Of a stretch of DNA of 35,872 bases, positions 16,449 to 23,872 are shown in pieces. Made by a program: the position numbers and the translations under genes. Positions within the stretch are counted from its first letter, which is position 1. Each line of letters opens with the position of its first letter. Below the pieces are notes generated by a model, which saw only the letters and a program-made list of their open reading frames with translations, was not told the DNA's origin and did no database searches. This DNA is from Candidatus Rifleibacteriota bacterium (lineage in GTDB: Bacteria; Muiribacteriota; Ozemobacteria; Ozemobacterales; Ozemobacteraceae), in assembly GCA_012517355.1 (NCBI GenBank), contig JAAYVD010000133.1:1-35872 (forward strand), given 5' to 3'.

Positions 16449-17339
16449 CTACCGAGGATCGCCTGTCCTGTCCCACCGCCGCCTCGCCAGGGCCAGTCCG
16501 GCCCGGCCCATGACGGCATGTGCCCGCAACGCCAGTGGCAACCAGCCCGGAGGCACCGACGGGAAGTAGGCCTGGCGCAGAAGGCGCCAATACAGGTCGG
16601 CAAAACTGTTCGTCGAGAAGGCGGTTTCCTCCTCCCTCCCAGCCTGTGCCCCCTCGGGGTGGGTCTTCCACCGGAATTGCACATGGAACGGGCCCGTCGG
16701 GCGATAGGGAGGGGGCGCCTCGTGCTTGATCGCCGCTCGGGAAGCCGCTTCCGCCAGGCTGTGGCGCCATTCCTCCCGGGCGGCTTTCGTCATCGGCCGT
16801 GACGGAACCGGGTGGACGGCCAACCCGGAAATCCTTGCCGCGGCCTGATCACAAGCGACCGGGCAGCCGGAAAAAAAGGTTGGCCTGATCCCCCAGGCGC
16901 CGAGAGAGCCGGCAAACAGCTCGACTTCCGCCAGGGGCCGTCCATTGACGGTCAGGCGGCGGAACCGGGAGGTGAGGGTGTGCGCCAGAAACCCCTCGGT
17001 TCCTGCCGCCGCGTGCATGCCCAGGAAAAAAGCCCGGCCGGCCTCGGGTGGCCGGCCAAGCCCCGGAATGGGCCGCAGCCGGTAGCCCTGTCGCAACCGG
17101 ATTCCTGGTGGCAGCAGCTCGGAAAAGAGGTTGAACCCGGTCCGGTGGAAGTCGACGACGGTGATGGGGGCGATGCCGAGGGCTTGCAGGGCGACGACCA
17201 CCGCCCGCACGTCGAACGTCATCTCCCGGCAGGCAGCTATCCAATCGCGGGTCAGCCAGCGTGCCCCTTCGCGATCGGTGCACCCGGAACTGCCTTCGAT
17301 GTCGGCAAGGATGACGATGCTCATCATGCTGCCGGCCAT
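16449..17339 (-). CDS. M55 D-aminopeptidase (DppA family)
   Basis: The zinc-binding pattern of DppA is complete: ILADIEGSSG near the N-terminus (D13/E15), VVDFHRTG (first His), FLGMHAAAGT (second His, the strongly conserved block) and EVELFAGSLGAWGI (Glu) before PTFFSGC. DppA-family enzymes form decameric barrels that release D-amino acids from D-Ala-containing peptides. The gene starts one base after the murJ stop (TGA-A-ATG), suggesting coupling and a role in peptidoglycan-peptide salvage. Internal ATGs at 17327 and 17324 fit the usual DppA N-terminus equally well, so the start is uncertain by five residues. No signal peptide: cytosolic. At 296 aa it is slightly longer than DppA (about 274). 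Confidence 0.88.
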   Translation of the reverse strand: MAGSMMSIVILADIEGSSGCTDREGARWLTRDWIAACREMTFDVRAVVVALQALGIAPITVVDFHRTGFNLFSELLPPGIRLRQGYRLRPIPGLGRPPEAGRAFFLGMHAAAGTEGFLAHTLTSRFRRLTVNGRPLAEVELFAGSLGAWGIRPTFFSGCPVACDQAAARISGLAVHPVPSRPMTKAAREEWRHSLAEAASRAAIKHEAPPPYRPTGPFHVQFRWKTHPEGAQAGREEETAFSTNSFADLYWRLLRQAYFPSVPPGWLPLALRAHAVMGRAGLALARRRWDRTGDPR

Positions 17340-17340
17340 T

Positions 17341-18849
17341 TCAGTGGGAGTCCGTTGCGGGGGGTCTGGCGTCCCGCCAGAAGGGCCAGGCAGCAAGCCC
17401 CGCGCCGAGCTGGATGACGACCCAAACCCCGGTCAGGCCGATCAACTGCTGCCACTTCCCTTCCAGCCCCCCGGCCCGCACGAGCCGGGAAAACCCCCCG
17501 GCCAGCGGGGAGGAGAGGATCGCTCCCACCGCGAGGCCGGCGAGGGCGGGCACCATCGACCGCCACCATCCCCCACGCCCGCCCCAGGCCAGCCCGCAAA
17601 ACAGCAGGGCCATCTGGACGTTGGCGGCCAGGGCCGCTCCCCAACCTACGCTGGCAGGACCCCAACGGGGCACCAGCCAGGTGTCGAGGCCGATCTGCAG
17701 CAGGATGCTGGTCAGGCCGGCCAGGAAGGGGAAACGGAAACTGCCGCGGGCGAACAGGGCACGGTTCAACAGAAGACAGGTCGAAGTGGGAAGCAGCCAC
17801 CACGCGTAGGCCCGGAAAAAGCCGGCGGTGAGCGCGGTGTCGGCGAGTTCGAACCTTCCCCTCTGGTAGACGGTGGCCACGATCGTTTCGCTGCCGGCCT
17901 GGATGGCCAGGAACACGGGCAGGAGCATGACGGTGAGGGCCCAGACGCCTTTCGCGAGCAGGGGGGGGCGTTCCTTCTCTTCGATCTGGCTGAGATTCGG
18001 GAAGAGCACGGTCGCCAGGCTGATGGAGATGATGCCCAGGGGCAGATTGAGGAGCTTCTCGTTATAGTTGAGGATGGTCACCGACCCGACGGCCTCGGAG
18101 GACAGCAGATACCGCTCGTAGACCGGGATGACCGGGGAAAGGAACAACCAGACCGCCACCGGGGCCACCTGGTCGGTGAATTCCCGCATCACCGGCCAGG
18201 ACAGGTTGGCGGGCGACAGCGCCTGGTCGGCCACCAGCCCGTGCCGCCGGACCAGCCAGGCCAGGAAGAGGAGTTGCATGATCGCGCCCAGGGTCACCGA
18301 AAGGGCGATCGCCTCGAGGTTGCCGCCCCGCGTCCACAGGATGACGGCGATGATGGTCAGGTTGACGACCAGAGGACCCAGGCCGGGGGGGCCGAACACC
18401 TGCCGGGCGTTCAGGAACGCCGTCATCACGGCGGTCTGGGCCGACAGGACCACGTAGGGGGCAATCAGGCGCCACAGATGGCCCAGGCGGCCGAGCGCGG
18501 CCGCCTCAAACCCGGGGACGAGCAGGGCACAGATGGGTTCGGCCCAGATGATGAGGATGGCCACGGCCAGCCCGGCGGGGAGGGTGACCGCCCAGAAGAT
18601 GCTCCAGAAGGTGGTGCGTTCCTGGGCTGACGCCGCGGGGGTGCGCACGAAGAGAGGGATGGCGGCGCTGGCAACCAGCCCCTCGCTCAAGAACCGGTAC
18701 ATCAGTTCGGGGACCAGCAGGGCGGTCAGGAAGATGTCCGATTCCGGCCCCCGGCCGAAGAAAGAGGCGAACACCGCCACCCGGATGAACCCGCTGAACC
18801 GGGACAGCAGGGTCAGGAAGGCCAGCAGGCCGAAGGCGCGTTTCAGCAT
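17341..18849 (-). CDS. murJ: Lipid II flippase MurJ (MviN family)
   Basis: This 502-aa integral membrane protein has about 14 hydrophobic segments. The N-terminus has the MurJ signature: LTLLSRFSGFIRVAVFASFFG, then SDIFLTALLVPELMYRFLSEGLV with the positively charged and FxxEG-type residues of the inner cavity. Later SPVIPVYERYLLS and LLNLPLGIISISLATVLFPNLS correspond to the conserved mid and TM8 regions. MurJ moves the undecaprenyl-linked peptidoglycan precursor across the inner membrane. It is followed directly by an M55 D-aminopeptidase gene. No ribosome site is clear before the ATG at 18849, and no promoter is obvious between it and the terminator at 18904, so expression may use read-through or an atypical promoter. 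Confidence 0.95.
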   Translation of the reverse strand: MLKRAFGLLAFLTLLSRFSGFIRVAVFASFFGRGPESDIFLTALLVPELMYRFLSEGLVASAAIPLFVRTPAASAQERTTFWSIFWAVTLPAGLAVAILIIWAEPICALLVPGFEAAALGRLGHLWRLIAPYVVLSAQTAVMTAFLNARQVFGPPGLGPLVVNLTIIAVILWTRGGNLEAIALSVTLGAIMQLLFLAWLVRRHGLVADQALSPANLSWPVMREFTDQVAPVAVWLFLSPVIPVYERYLLSSEAVGSVTILNYNEKLLNLPLGIISISLATVLFPNLSQIEEKERPPLLAKGVWALTVMLLPVFLAIQAGSETIVATVYQRGRFELADTALTAGFFRAYAWWLLPTSTCLLLNRALFARGSFRFPFLAGLTSILLQIGLDTWLVPRWGPASVGWGAALAANVQMALLFCGLAWGGRGGWWRSMVPALAGLAVGAILSSPLAGGFSRLVRAGGLEGKWQQLIGLTGVWVVIQLGAGLAAWPFWRDARPPATDSH

Positions 18850-18903
18850 GGCAAGCGTCGGCGGGGGCGGTGTGGCGCCGCCGGGCGGATGGCCTTTGAA
18901 AAG

Positions 18904-18931
18904 GGAAAAGGCCCCGGCTTCAGCCGGGGCC
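18904..18931 (-). terminator. Strong intrinsic terminator after the Cys-rich gene
   Basis: GGCCCCGGC and GCCGGGGCC form a perfect nine-base stem with a TGAA loop on the minus strand, followed by TTTTCCCTTTT. It starts 15 bases after the stop codon at 18946. Confidence 0.9.
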
Positions 18932-18945
18932 CGGAAATGACGTTC

Positions 18946-19185
18946 TCAGTGTCCGCCGCAGTCGCCGCAATCGCCGCCGCAGCCGCCACCGTTGTCGCCA
19001 CCCTGGTCACCGCCATCCCCGCCATTGGGGTCGCACTTGTGGCCGTCGCCCTGGTGATCGCCACCACAACCGCCGTTGTTGTCACCATCGCAACCGCCGC
19101 ACCCGTCGGGGTCACAAGCCAGGACCGGGGAAGCCACAAAACCCACAGCCAGAAGCAGAATCAGGGAGACCATCCAGAATTTCAC
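18946..19185 (-). CDS. Small secreted Cys/Gly/Asp-rich protein (79 aa)
   Basis: It starts with GTG at 19185, preceded by TGGAGGAAATACAAG; spacing is good. Residues 1-23 are a signal peptide (KFWMVSLILLLAVGFVASPVLA, cleavage before CDPD). The mature 55 or so residues are almost only Gly, Asp, Cys, Asn and His: eight Cys including CGGC, CGGDCGDC and CDPN motifs, plus His at HQ, HK and the C-terminal GGH. This composition suggests metal binding or a disulfide-rich secreted peptide. A perfect -35, extended -10 and strong terminator show that it is a separate transcription unit. Not recognised. A RiPP precursor is possible, but no modification enzyme is adjacent. Confidence 0.85.
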   Translation of the reverse strand: MKFWMVSLILLLAVGFVASPVLACDPDGCGGCDGDNNGGCGGDHQGDGHKCDPNGGDGGDQGGDNGGGCGGDCGDCGGH

Positions 19186-19213
19186 CTTGTATTTCCTCCA
19201 TACTCATTTTTTT

Positions 19214-19233
19214 CCCGCCAGGAACCTGGCGGG
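19214..19233 (-). promoter_or_regulatory. Leader hairpin with A-tract before the Cys-rich gene
   Basis: CCCGCCAGG and CCTGGCGGG pair perfectly around two bases. The stem is followed on the minus strand by seven A's, then the ribosome site of the gene at 19185. An A- rather than T-tract means it is not a terminator in this direction; it may stabilise the mRNA or regulate translation. Confidence 0.6.
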
Positions 19234-19246
19234 GAGGACTTCATTG

Positions 19247-19275
19247 AACATATCATCCACTCGGCGGGGTGTCAA
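19247..19275 (-). promoter_or_regulatory. Strong promoter for the Cys-rich gene
   Basis: On the minus strand a perfect TTGACA (19270-19275) is followed after 17 bases by TATGTT (19247-19252), which also has the TGA of an extended -10. The leader is about 55 bases. It is the closest match to consensus in the window. Confidence 0.8.
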
Positions 19276-19457
19276 ACCTCAGGGAAAGAAATGCAGCAAT
19301 TCTCACCATGGCCTCTGAAGAGGGTTCCCGGGTAGCTTCGGTCTGACTTGTTGAAGGGACCAATGTCGGCGGAAAACATCGGTCATCGGAGAAGCTTCGG
19401 ATCGTTGAGGGAGAATTCCTGAAAGAAATGCCACCAGGGAGGGGGAGGGGCCCGGGT
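19276..19457. other. Intergenic gap without recognised features
   Basis: This gap of about 180 bases lies between the Cys-rich gene's promoter and the YjbQ stop codon. I saw no convincing ORF, terminator or RNA. There is a G-rich stretch at 19438-19456. Confidence 0.6.
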
Positions 19458-19865
19458 TCACGGGTGGGCCGCCAGCACGCTGATCACCAGCTTGCGGGTG
19501 CGGGGTCCGTCGAACTCGCACAGGTAGATGCCCTGCCAGGTGCCCAGCACGAGGTCGCCCTCGGCCACGATGAATGGGTGGCAGCTCCCGAACAGGCTCG
19601 ACTTGAGATGGGCGTGGCTGTTCCCCTCGCCGTGGCCGTCGGCCGGGTCGTTCGTCGGAAAGGCCGCCTCGAGCCGGCGTAGCAGGTCGGAAACCACCGA
19701 AGGGTCGGCGTTCTCGTTGACCGTCAAGGCCGCCGTCGTGTGGGGAACCGAGACCAGCACATGCCCTTCCTGGATGCCGGCCGTCTTGACCGCCTTGCGA
19801 ACCAGGGCGGTCACATCGACGAACGCCTGGGGCGCCGGGGTGCGAACGGTTTCTTCCCGCAGCAT
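19458..19865 (-). CDS. yjbQ: YjbQ/UPF0047 family protein
   Basis: This 135-aa protein is the typical length. It shows the conserved family blocks VLVSVPHTTAALTVNENADPSV (His in the active pocket), DGHGEGNSHAHLKSSLFG (the His-rich 'N..AHl..s..G' motif) and LVLGTWQGIYLCEFDGPRTRK. These proteins form trimeric beta-sandwiches; members have weak thiamine-phosphate-synthase-like activity, and the true role is not known. It starts one base after the GH13 stop with GGAGGAC as ribosome site, so it is the last gene of the M28-GH13-YjbQ operon. Confidence 0.94.
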   Translation of the reverse strand: MLREETVRTPAPQAFVDVTALVRKAVKTAGIQEGHVLVSVPHTTAALTVNENADPSVVSDLLRRLEAAFPTNDPADGHGEGNSHAHLKSSLFGSCHPFIVAEGDLVLGTWQGIYLCEFDGPRTRKLVISVLAAHP

Positions 19866-19866
19866 G

Positions 19867-21324
19867 TCAGTCCTCCGGGGTGAACAGGATGGTCGCTTGC
19901 CCCGGTCCCAGGGCGAGTTCCGGGCCCAGCGATCCGGTCAGGGGTCGCCAGCCCTCGAGGGTCAGTTCGGCGAGGCGGCGCGCGCTGCGGACCCGTTTGG
20001 GAAGCCGGAAAAAGGCCGGCCGGGCCAGGTCGGAATTGACCGCCGCCAGCAGGTGGCGGGTGCCGGTGGTGCGCACGAACCCGCGGCAGCCGCCTCTGCC
20101 TCGCCGCCATTCCCCGAATGGCAGAATCACGCCTTCGGCGGCGAACAGGGGGTCGGCGGCCTTGGCGTGCAGAACCTTCCCCATCAGGGCGGGAAGACCG
20201 GTGGCGATGCCCCGCGGGGCGAAATGGGCCGGCCCCGAACGCAGGACATCGACCTTCTCGAGCAGCCCCAGTTCACTGCCGGCCACGAACATCAGGTCGG
20301 TCGACAGGAAGGCGGCCAGCACGAATTCCAGTTCCATCTGGCGGATCACCTGTTCGCGCTCGCCGGGCTCGACCTGCGACAGCGAGAGCAGGCCGTCGCG
20401 TTCGATCACCTGCCGGTGCAGGGCTTTGTCGGAGAGCTTGCCCAACGTGTCTGGCCGCACCGCGGCCAGGGCCTTCATGGCCGGCATCAGCACGTCGTGG
20501 CTCGAGAAGATGGCGCAGGAGGGCTTGTGACCACCCTGTCGGGCAAACCGGTAGATGTCGGACGGGATGGCCCGCCCCCCGCTGTACCAATACATGTTGT
20601 GGAAATACCGCTCGGCGCCGGCCGCGATGCCTGACCGGGCCAGGTTGATCAGCTTGTCCATGCCCAGGTTCTCGGCCAGGAACCAGACGTGCGGGAAGCG
20701 GGCCTTGGTCTCCTTCACCAGCCGCGACAGGCCGGCGGGATCGAGCCCCCAGGCGGCGTCGATGCGGATGGCGTTGACGTGGTACCTCTCGACATGCGGG
20801 AAGATGACCTTTTCCAGCCAGTAGGTGACCAGGTCGGGGTTGGCGTTGTCGAGGATGAAGGCCCCCCAGTTGACCCGGATCCGGTTGCCGTCGGCGTCGA
20901 CGTCGTCGGCCCCGGCTTCGATCCCGTTCCCGTTCCCGAGCTTGAACCATTCGCGGCGCAGGTGCTCCGCCTGCCAGTCGGCGTGGTTGAACGGGATGTC
21001 GATCATCCGGTCGAGGCCCTGCTTCTCGACGAAAGCCATGAAGGCGGCGAACCGCTCCCAGGTGCCGAACAGGGCGCAGGGCCGCTCGTAGTCCTTGACC
21101 ACGTATTCGGAAAAGCTCGGCAGGAAGTGGGGAAGCAGGAGCAGGACGTTGACGCCCATCTCCTTGAGCGACACCACGTACCGCTCGAGATCCTCGACGG
21201 TGGCGAAATACCGGTGGGGAACATCGGCGTAGATGCGTCCGCGCCGGTCGGGGGGCAGGACGGGGAAGGGCCGGGGTTTCTCCTCCGGCCGGAAGGCCGT
21301 GAACAGGGGCAGGGCAGGGTTCAT
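19867..21324 (-). CDS. GH13 alpha-amylase-family glycoside hydrolase
   Basis: This 485-aa cytosolic protein has the four GH13 regions: DIPFNH (109-114), AIRIDAAWG with nucleophile D189 and R187, FLAENLG with acid/base E218, and FSSHD with H276 and transition-state D277. All three catalytic acids are present. The N-terminal part starts directly with the barrel (YFATVEDLERYVVSLKEMGVNVLLLLP), so it lacks extra starch-binding modules. A C-terminal beta domain ends at GQATILFTPED. The substrate is an alpha-glucan or related oligosaccharide; I cannot tell hydrolase from transferase. It overlaps the M28 stop by four bases and precedes yjbQ by one base. A glycogen debranching enzyme occurs elsewhere in the window. 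Confidence 0.9.
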   Translation of the reverse strand: MNPALPLFTAFRPEEKPRPFPVLPPDRRGRIYADVPHRYFATVEDLERYVVSLKEMGVNVLLLLPHFLPSFSEYVVKDYERPCALFGTWERFAAFMAFVEKQGLDRMIDIPFNHADWQAEHLRREWFKLGNGNGIEAGADDVDADGNRIRVNWGAFILDNANPDLVTYWLEKVIFPHVERYHVNAIRIDAAWGLDPAGLSRLVKETKARFPHVWFLAENLGMDKLINLARSGIAAGAERYFHNMYWYSGGRAIPSDIYRFARQGGHKPSCAIFSSHDVLMPAMKALAAVRPDTLGKLSDKALHRQVIERDGLLSLSQVEPGEREQVIRQMELEFVLAAFLSTDLMFVAGSELGLLEKVDVLRSGPAHFAPRGIATGLPALMGKVLHAKAADPLFAAEGVILPFGEWRRGRGGCRGFVRTTGTRHLLAAVNSDLARPAFFRLPKRVRSARRLAELTLEGWRPLTGSLGPELALGPGQATILFTPED

Positions 21325-22712
21325 CGGCTGGAAATGGGGTTCAGCATGAGCAGGGTCGCCAGGTTGCTGCGCGTGACCCGCTCCATCAGGTTGGGGTCGA
21401 GGTTGGCGACCAGGTCGGTGACCTTGTGGTAGTGGGCCGACATCTCGGGATACCCCTCGATGGTCAGGATGGCGGGAACCCCGATGTTCCAGAAGCTGGA
21501 ATGGTCGGAATACCAGATGTCGCTGTCATACAGGCACTTGCTCTCGAGGCCGGTGTAGAGCTTCGCCGTGTCCTTGAAGACGTCGATCAGCCAGTTCGAG
21601 GCGGTGTTGCCGATGACGGCGACCTGGTTGTCGTCACGGTCGGAGATCATGTCCATGTTCAGGACCGCCTTGATTTTCAGACCCTGGGTGGCCGCCAGTT
21701 GCTTGGCCACCGCCTTGCTGCCCACCAGGCCGACCTCTTCGGCGTTCATGCCGCAATACATGACGGTGTACGGCAGGGAAAGCCGCGACGCGACGCTGGC
21801 GACGTGCAGGACGCCCGCCGCCCCCGATCCGTTGTCGTCGGCCCCGGGAGCCTTGCCCGTGCCGCCACCCCATCCGACGGTGGAATCCATGTGGCCGCAG
21901 ACCACGATCACGGTGTCGGGGTCGGTCACGCCTTTCTGGATGGCCACGATGTTCGACAGCGGCTGGGAGGAATACGGGAAGGTGGGGGTCGCCACCTCGA
22001 GATTGGGCATTTTCTGGAACTGCTCGGCGAGCCACCGGACGGCCTGGGCGTTGCCTGCCGCGCGCACCTGGCGGCTGTAGCAGTCCTCCAGGGCCTGGAC
22101 GGTGGCTTTCATGTCATCCTTGGTGATCAGCTTGATCAGTTCCTGGATCCGGGGATCGAGCTCGATGCGGGGAGCCTTGGGCAGGCGGCCGAGGGACTTG
22201 AGGGGCAGCAGGGTCTCCTCGATCAAGCTGTAGCGAAGGAGGTTGTCGCCCAAAAACGCCTCGTCTTCCGGCCGGATGCGGATCACCCGCGTGTGACGGT
22301 CGGAAAACAGGGGTTCGAACTTCGAGCGCAGGAGTTCGTCCTGGGCCTCGTCCTCGACCCAGACCAGATACCAGGCCTCCCCGGCGTCGTCCAGGCGCTT
22401 CTTGTCGATGATGCGGGTTTTGAGGGCGGCCTTCCGCATGCGCTCGAGCCGCGAGTAGTTGACGTGGGTGAGATACCCCGCGGGGCTGGAGTAGCAATAC
22501 TTGCCCGCGTAGGCGAAGATCTTCGATTCATTCGCCTTGGACGGGGGGATCTGGACTTCGACGAGATACCCGATGCGGTCGACCCTTTTTTCCTCGCGAA
22601 GAGTCCTGATGAACTCGTCGAACTCGGCTTTCGGTTCCCCCGAAAGGGCGAAACCGGTGAGGGGAAGGGCCAGGGAACAGACCACCAGAAGGGCGAGCCA
22701 CCGACGCGTCAT
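21321..22712 (-). CDS. Secreted M28 family zinc aminopeptidase
   Basis: A signal peptide lies at residues 1-24 (RRWLALLVVCSLALPLTGFA). After an N-terminal region of about 200 residues resembling a prodomain, the M28 domain begins. Metal and catalytic residues are visible in order: CGHMDST (H274, D276), ADDNGSGAAG (bridging D292), NAEEVGLVGS (general base E325 and ligand E326), NMDMI (D354) and SAHYHKVTD (H429). M28 enzymes are di-zinc exopeptidases removing N-terminal residues from peptides. It is the first gene of an operon with GH13 and yjbQ, behind its own promoter. The start at 22712 has GAGGAGATGTACCC upstream. Confidence 0.93.
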   Translation of the reverse strand: MTRRWLALLVVCSLALPLTGFALSGEPKAEFDEFIRTLREEKRVDRIGYLVEVQIPPSKANESKIFAYAGKYCYSSPAGYLTHVNYSRLERMRKAALKTRIIDKKRLDDAGEAWYLVWVEDEAQDELLRSKFEPLFSDRHTRVIRIRPEDEAFLGDNLLRYSLIEETLLPLKSLGRLPKAPRIELDPRIQELIKLITKDDMKATVQALEDCYSRQVRAAGNAQAVRWLAEQFQKMPNLEVATPTFPYSSQPLSNIVAIQKGVTDPDTVIVVCGHMDSTVGWGGGTGKAPGADDNGSGAAGVLHVASVASRLSLPYTVMYCGMNAEEVGLVGSKAVAKQLAATQGLKIKAVLNMDMISDRDDNQVAVIGNTASNWLIDVFKDTAKLYTGLESKCLYDSDIWYSDHSSFWNIGVPAILTIEGYPEMSAHYHKVTDLVANLDPNLMERVTRSNLATLLMLNPISSR

Positions 22713-22760
22713 GGGTACATCTCCTCGAGAGTGGATTCGGGAGGCAGATCCGTATCATCC

Positions 22761-22789
22761 ATTCTACCCGAAGCTTTCCGAGTTTCCAA
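22761..22789 (-). promoter_or_regulatory. Promoter for the M28-GH13-yjbQ operon
   Basis: TTGGAA (22784-22789, four of six) and TAGAAT (22761-22766, five of six) on the minus strand are 17 bases apart. The start codon is about 48 bases downstream. Confidence 0.6.
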
Positions 22790-22932
22790 CCACCCTCGAG
22801 GGATTCCAGGTGCCCGGTGCCCCACTTCGGCGGGTCGGTGGCAACGGATCGCCGGTCGGAAAAGGGAAGGGGTTGTTTGGAAGCCCTGGCCCCTCCAAAG
22901 GCAAGGTTGCCAAAGGAAGTAGGGGAAATGAC

Positions 22933-22960
22933 CCGGCGCCAGGCGGTGGCCTGGCGCCGG
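22933..22960 (-). terminator. Hairpin, probable terminator of the Trp-repeat gene
   Basis: CCGGCGCCAGG and CCTGGCGCCGG form a perfect 11-base stem with a six-base loop, 31 bases after the stop at 22992. The following minus-strand sequence TCATTT has only a weak T-run. Confidence 0.55.
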
Positions 22961-22991
22961 AGGGTTCCTGGAATGGATTCTCGGGAGAGGA

Positions 22992-23633
22992 TCAGTGGGA
23001 AACAGGAGTGGCGTGCAGCATTTCGAACCTGTTCATCAGGTCACGGTCGCCCTGCCATCCCGGGTGGAGGATCTGCATCTGGTCCAACAGGAGGCCGATG
23101 TACTGCCGGTCATTTGGCGAAAGATGCGCGTAGACCGATTGTTCGAGCAGGGGGAAGAGGAGATCCCGGGGGTCGTGGACGGGACTGTCACCGATCGGAT
23201 AGGGGACCCGCCGGCCATTCGGCATTTCGCTCCAGGACCACCCGCTGGAGGGGTAGACGACCCGGCGGCCATCGCGGCCTTCGGTCCAGGTCCAGCCGCT
23301 GGAGGGATAGATGACCCGCACGTGGTCGCGGCCTTCGGTCCAGGTCCAACCGCTGGAGGGATAGACGACCCGGCGGCCGTCGCCGCCTTCGGTCCAGGTC
23401 CAGCCGCTGGAGGGATACACCACCCGCCGGCCATTGCGACCTTCGGTCCAGGTCCAGCCGCTGGAGGGATACACCACCCGTCGCCCATCCCCGCCCTCGG
23501 TCCAGGTCCAACCGGAGTCGGGATACCAGACGCGGAACCCGTCCTTCCCTTCGGTCCAGGTCCAGCCGGCGAACACGGCACCGTGCAGGACGAAAACCAG
23601 GATCAAACCCAGAAGCATGCTTCTCATCTTCAT
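22992..23633 (-). CDS. Secreted protein of seven tryptophan-rich 18-residue repeats (213 aa)
   Basis: The ATG at 23633 is preceded by GGAGGGAACACGAA; the frame is open further upstream without a ribosome site. Residues 1-22 are a signal peptide (MLLGLILVFVLHGAVFA). Residues 23-148 are seven tandem copies of GWTWTEGRDGRRVVYPSS, the last degenerate (GWSWSEMPNGRRVPYPIG). Each copy has two Trp, one Tyr and a GxDGRRVxYP turn, which suggests a beta-hairpin or short propeller/solenoid unit, possibly sugar- or surface-binding. A helical tail of 65 residues contains LEQSVYAHLSPNDRQYIG. I do not recognise the family. It stands alone between a terminator-like hairpin and a divergent LysM gene. Confidence 0.87.
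   Translation of the reverse strand: MKMRSMLLGLILVFVLHGAVFAGWTWTEGKDGFRVWYPDSGWTWTEGGDGRRVVYPSSGWTWTEGRNGRRVVYPSSGWTWTEGGDGRRVVYPSSGWTWTEGRDHVRVIYPSSGWTWTEGRDGRRVVYPSSGWSWSEMPNGRRVPYPIGDSPVHDPRDLLFPLLEQSVYAHLSPNDRQYIGLLLDQMQILHPGWQGDRDLMNRFEMLHATPVSH
23190..23567 (-). repeat. Seven 54-bp in-frame tandem repeats in the Trp-repeat gene
   Basis: Seven units of 54 bases (18 codons) with few nucleotide differences between central copies; first and last copies diverge more. The unit is CAGGTCCAGCCGCTGGAGGG-like on the plus strand. Confidence 0.92.
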
Positions 23634-23842
23634 TTCGTGTTCCCTCCGAAAGGCCGGATTCTGTCTCGGAGAATAGAGCAAGAATCATACCTGGTCAGGG
23701 AGCCGCCTTCGACCGCCTTTCGGGCGGAAGAATCCGCCGAACCGCCGGGAATCAGGCAGCCCGTGCCGAATTCCGGTCAGACGAAGGAGCCCCCCCGGGA
23801 AAAATGACCCGGGAAATGTGTAACCCCGAACCAGGGGAATGG

Positions 23843-23848
23843 TAAACT
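23843..23848 (+). promoter_or_regulatory. Possible extended -10 for the LysM gene
   Basis: TGGTAAACT contains a TGn extension and a -10-like TAAACT (four of six) 24 bases before the ATG at 23873. No good -35 is seen. Confidence 0.35.
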
Positions 23849-23872
23849 AAGGAAAACTGGTGGAGGTGGGAC

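Noticed and set aside
19214-19233. Intrinsic terminator on the minus strand
   Set aside because: The stem is followed by A's, not T's, and stands between a promoter and a start codon, so it is a leader hairpin.
23190-23567. CRISPR array
   Set aside because: The 54-bp units are contiguous without spacers, in frame and encode a repeated peptide.
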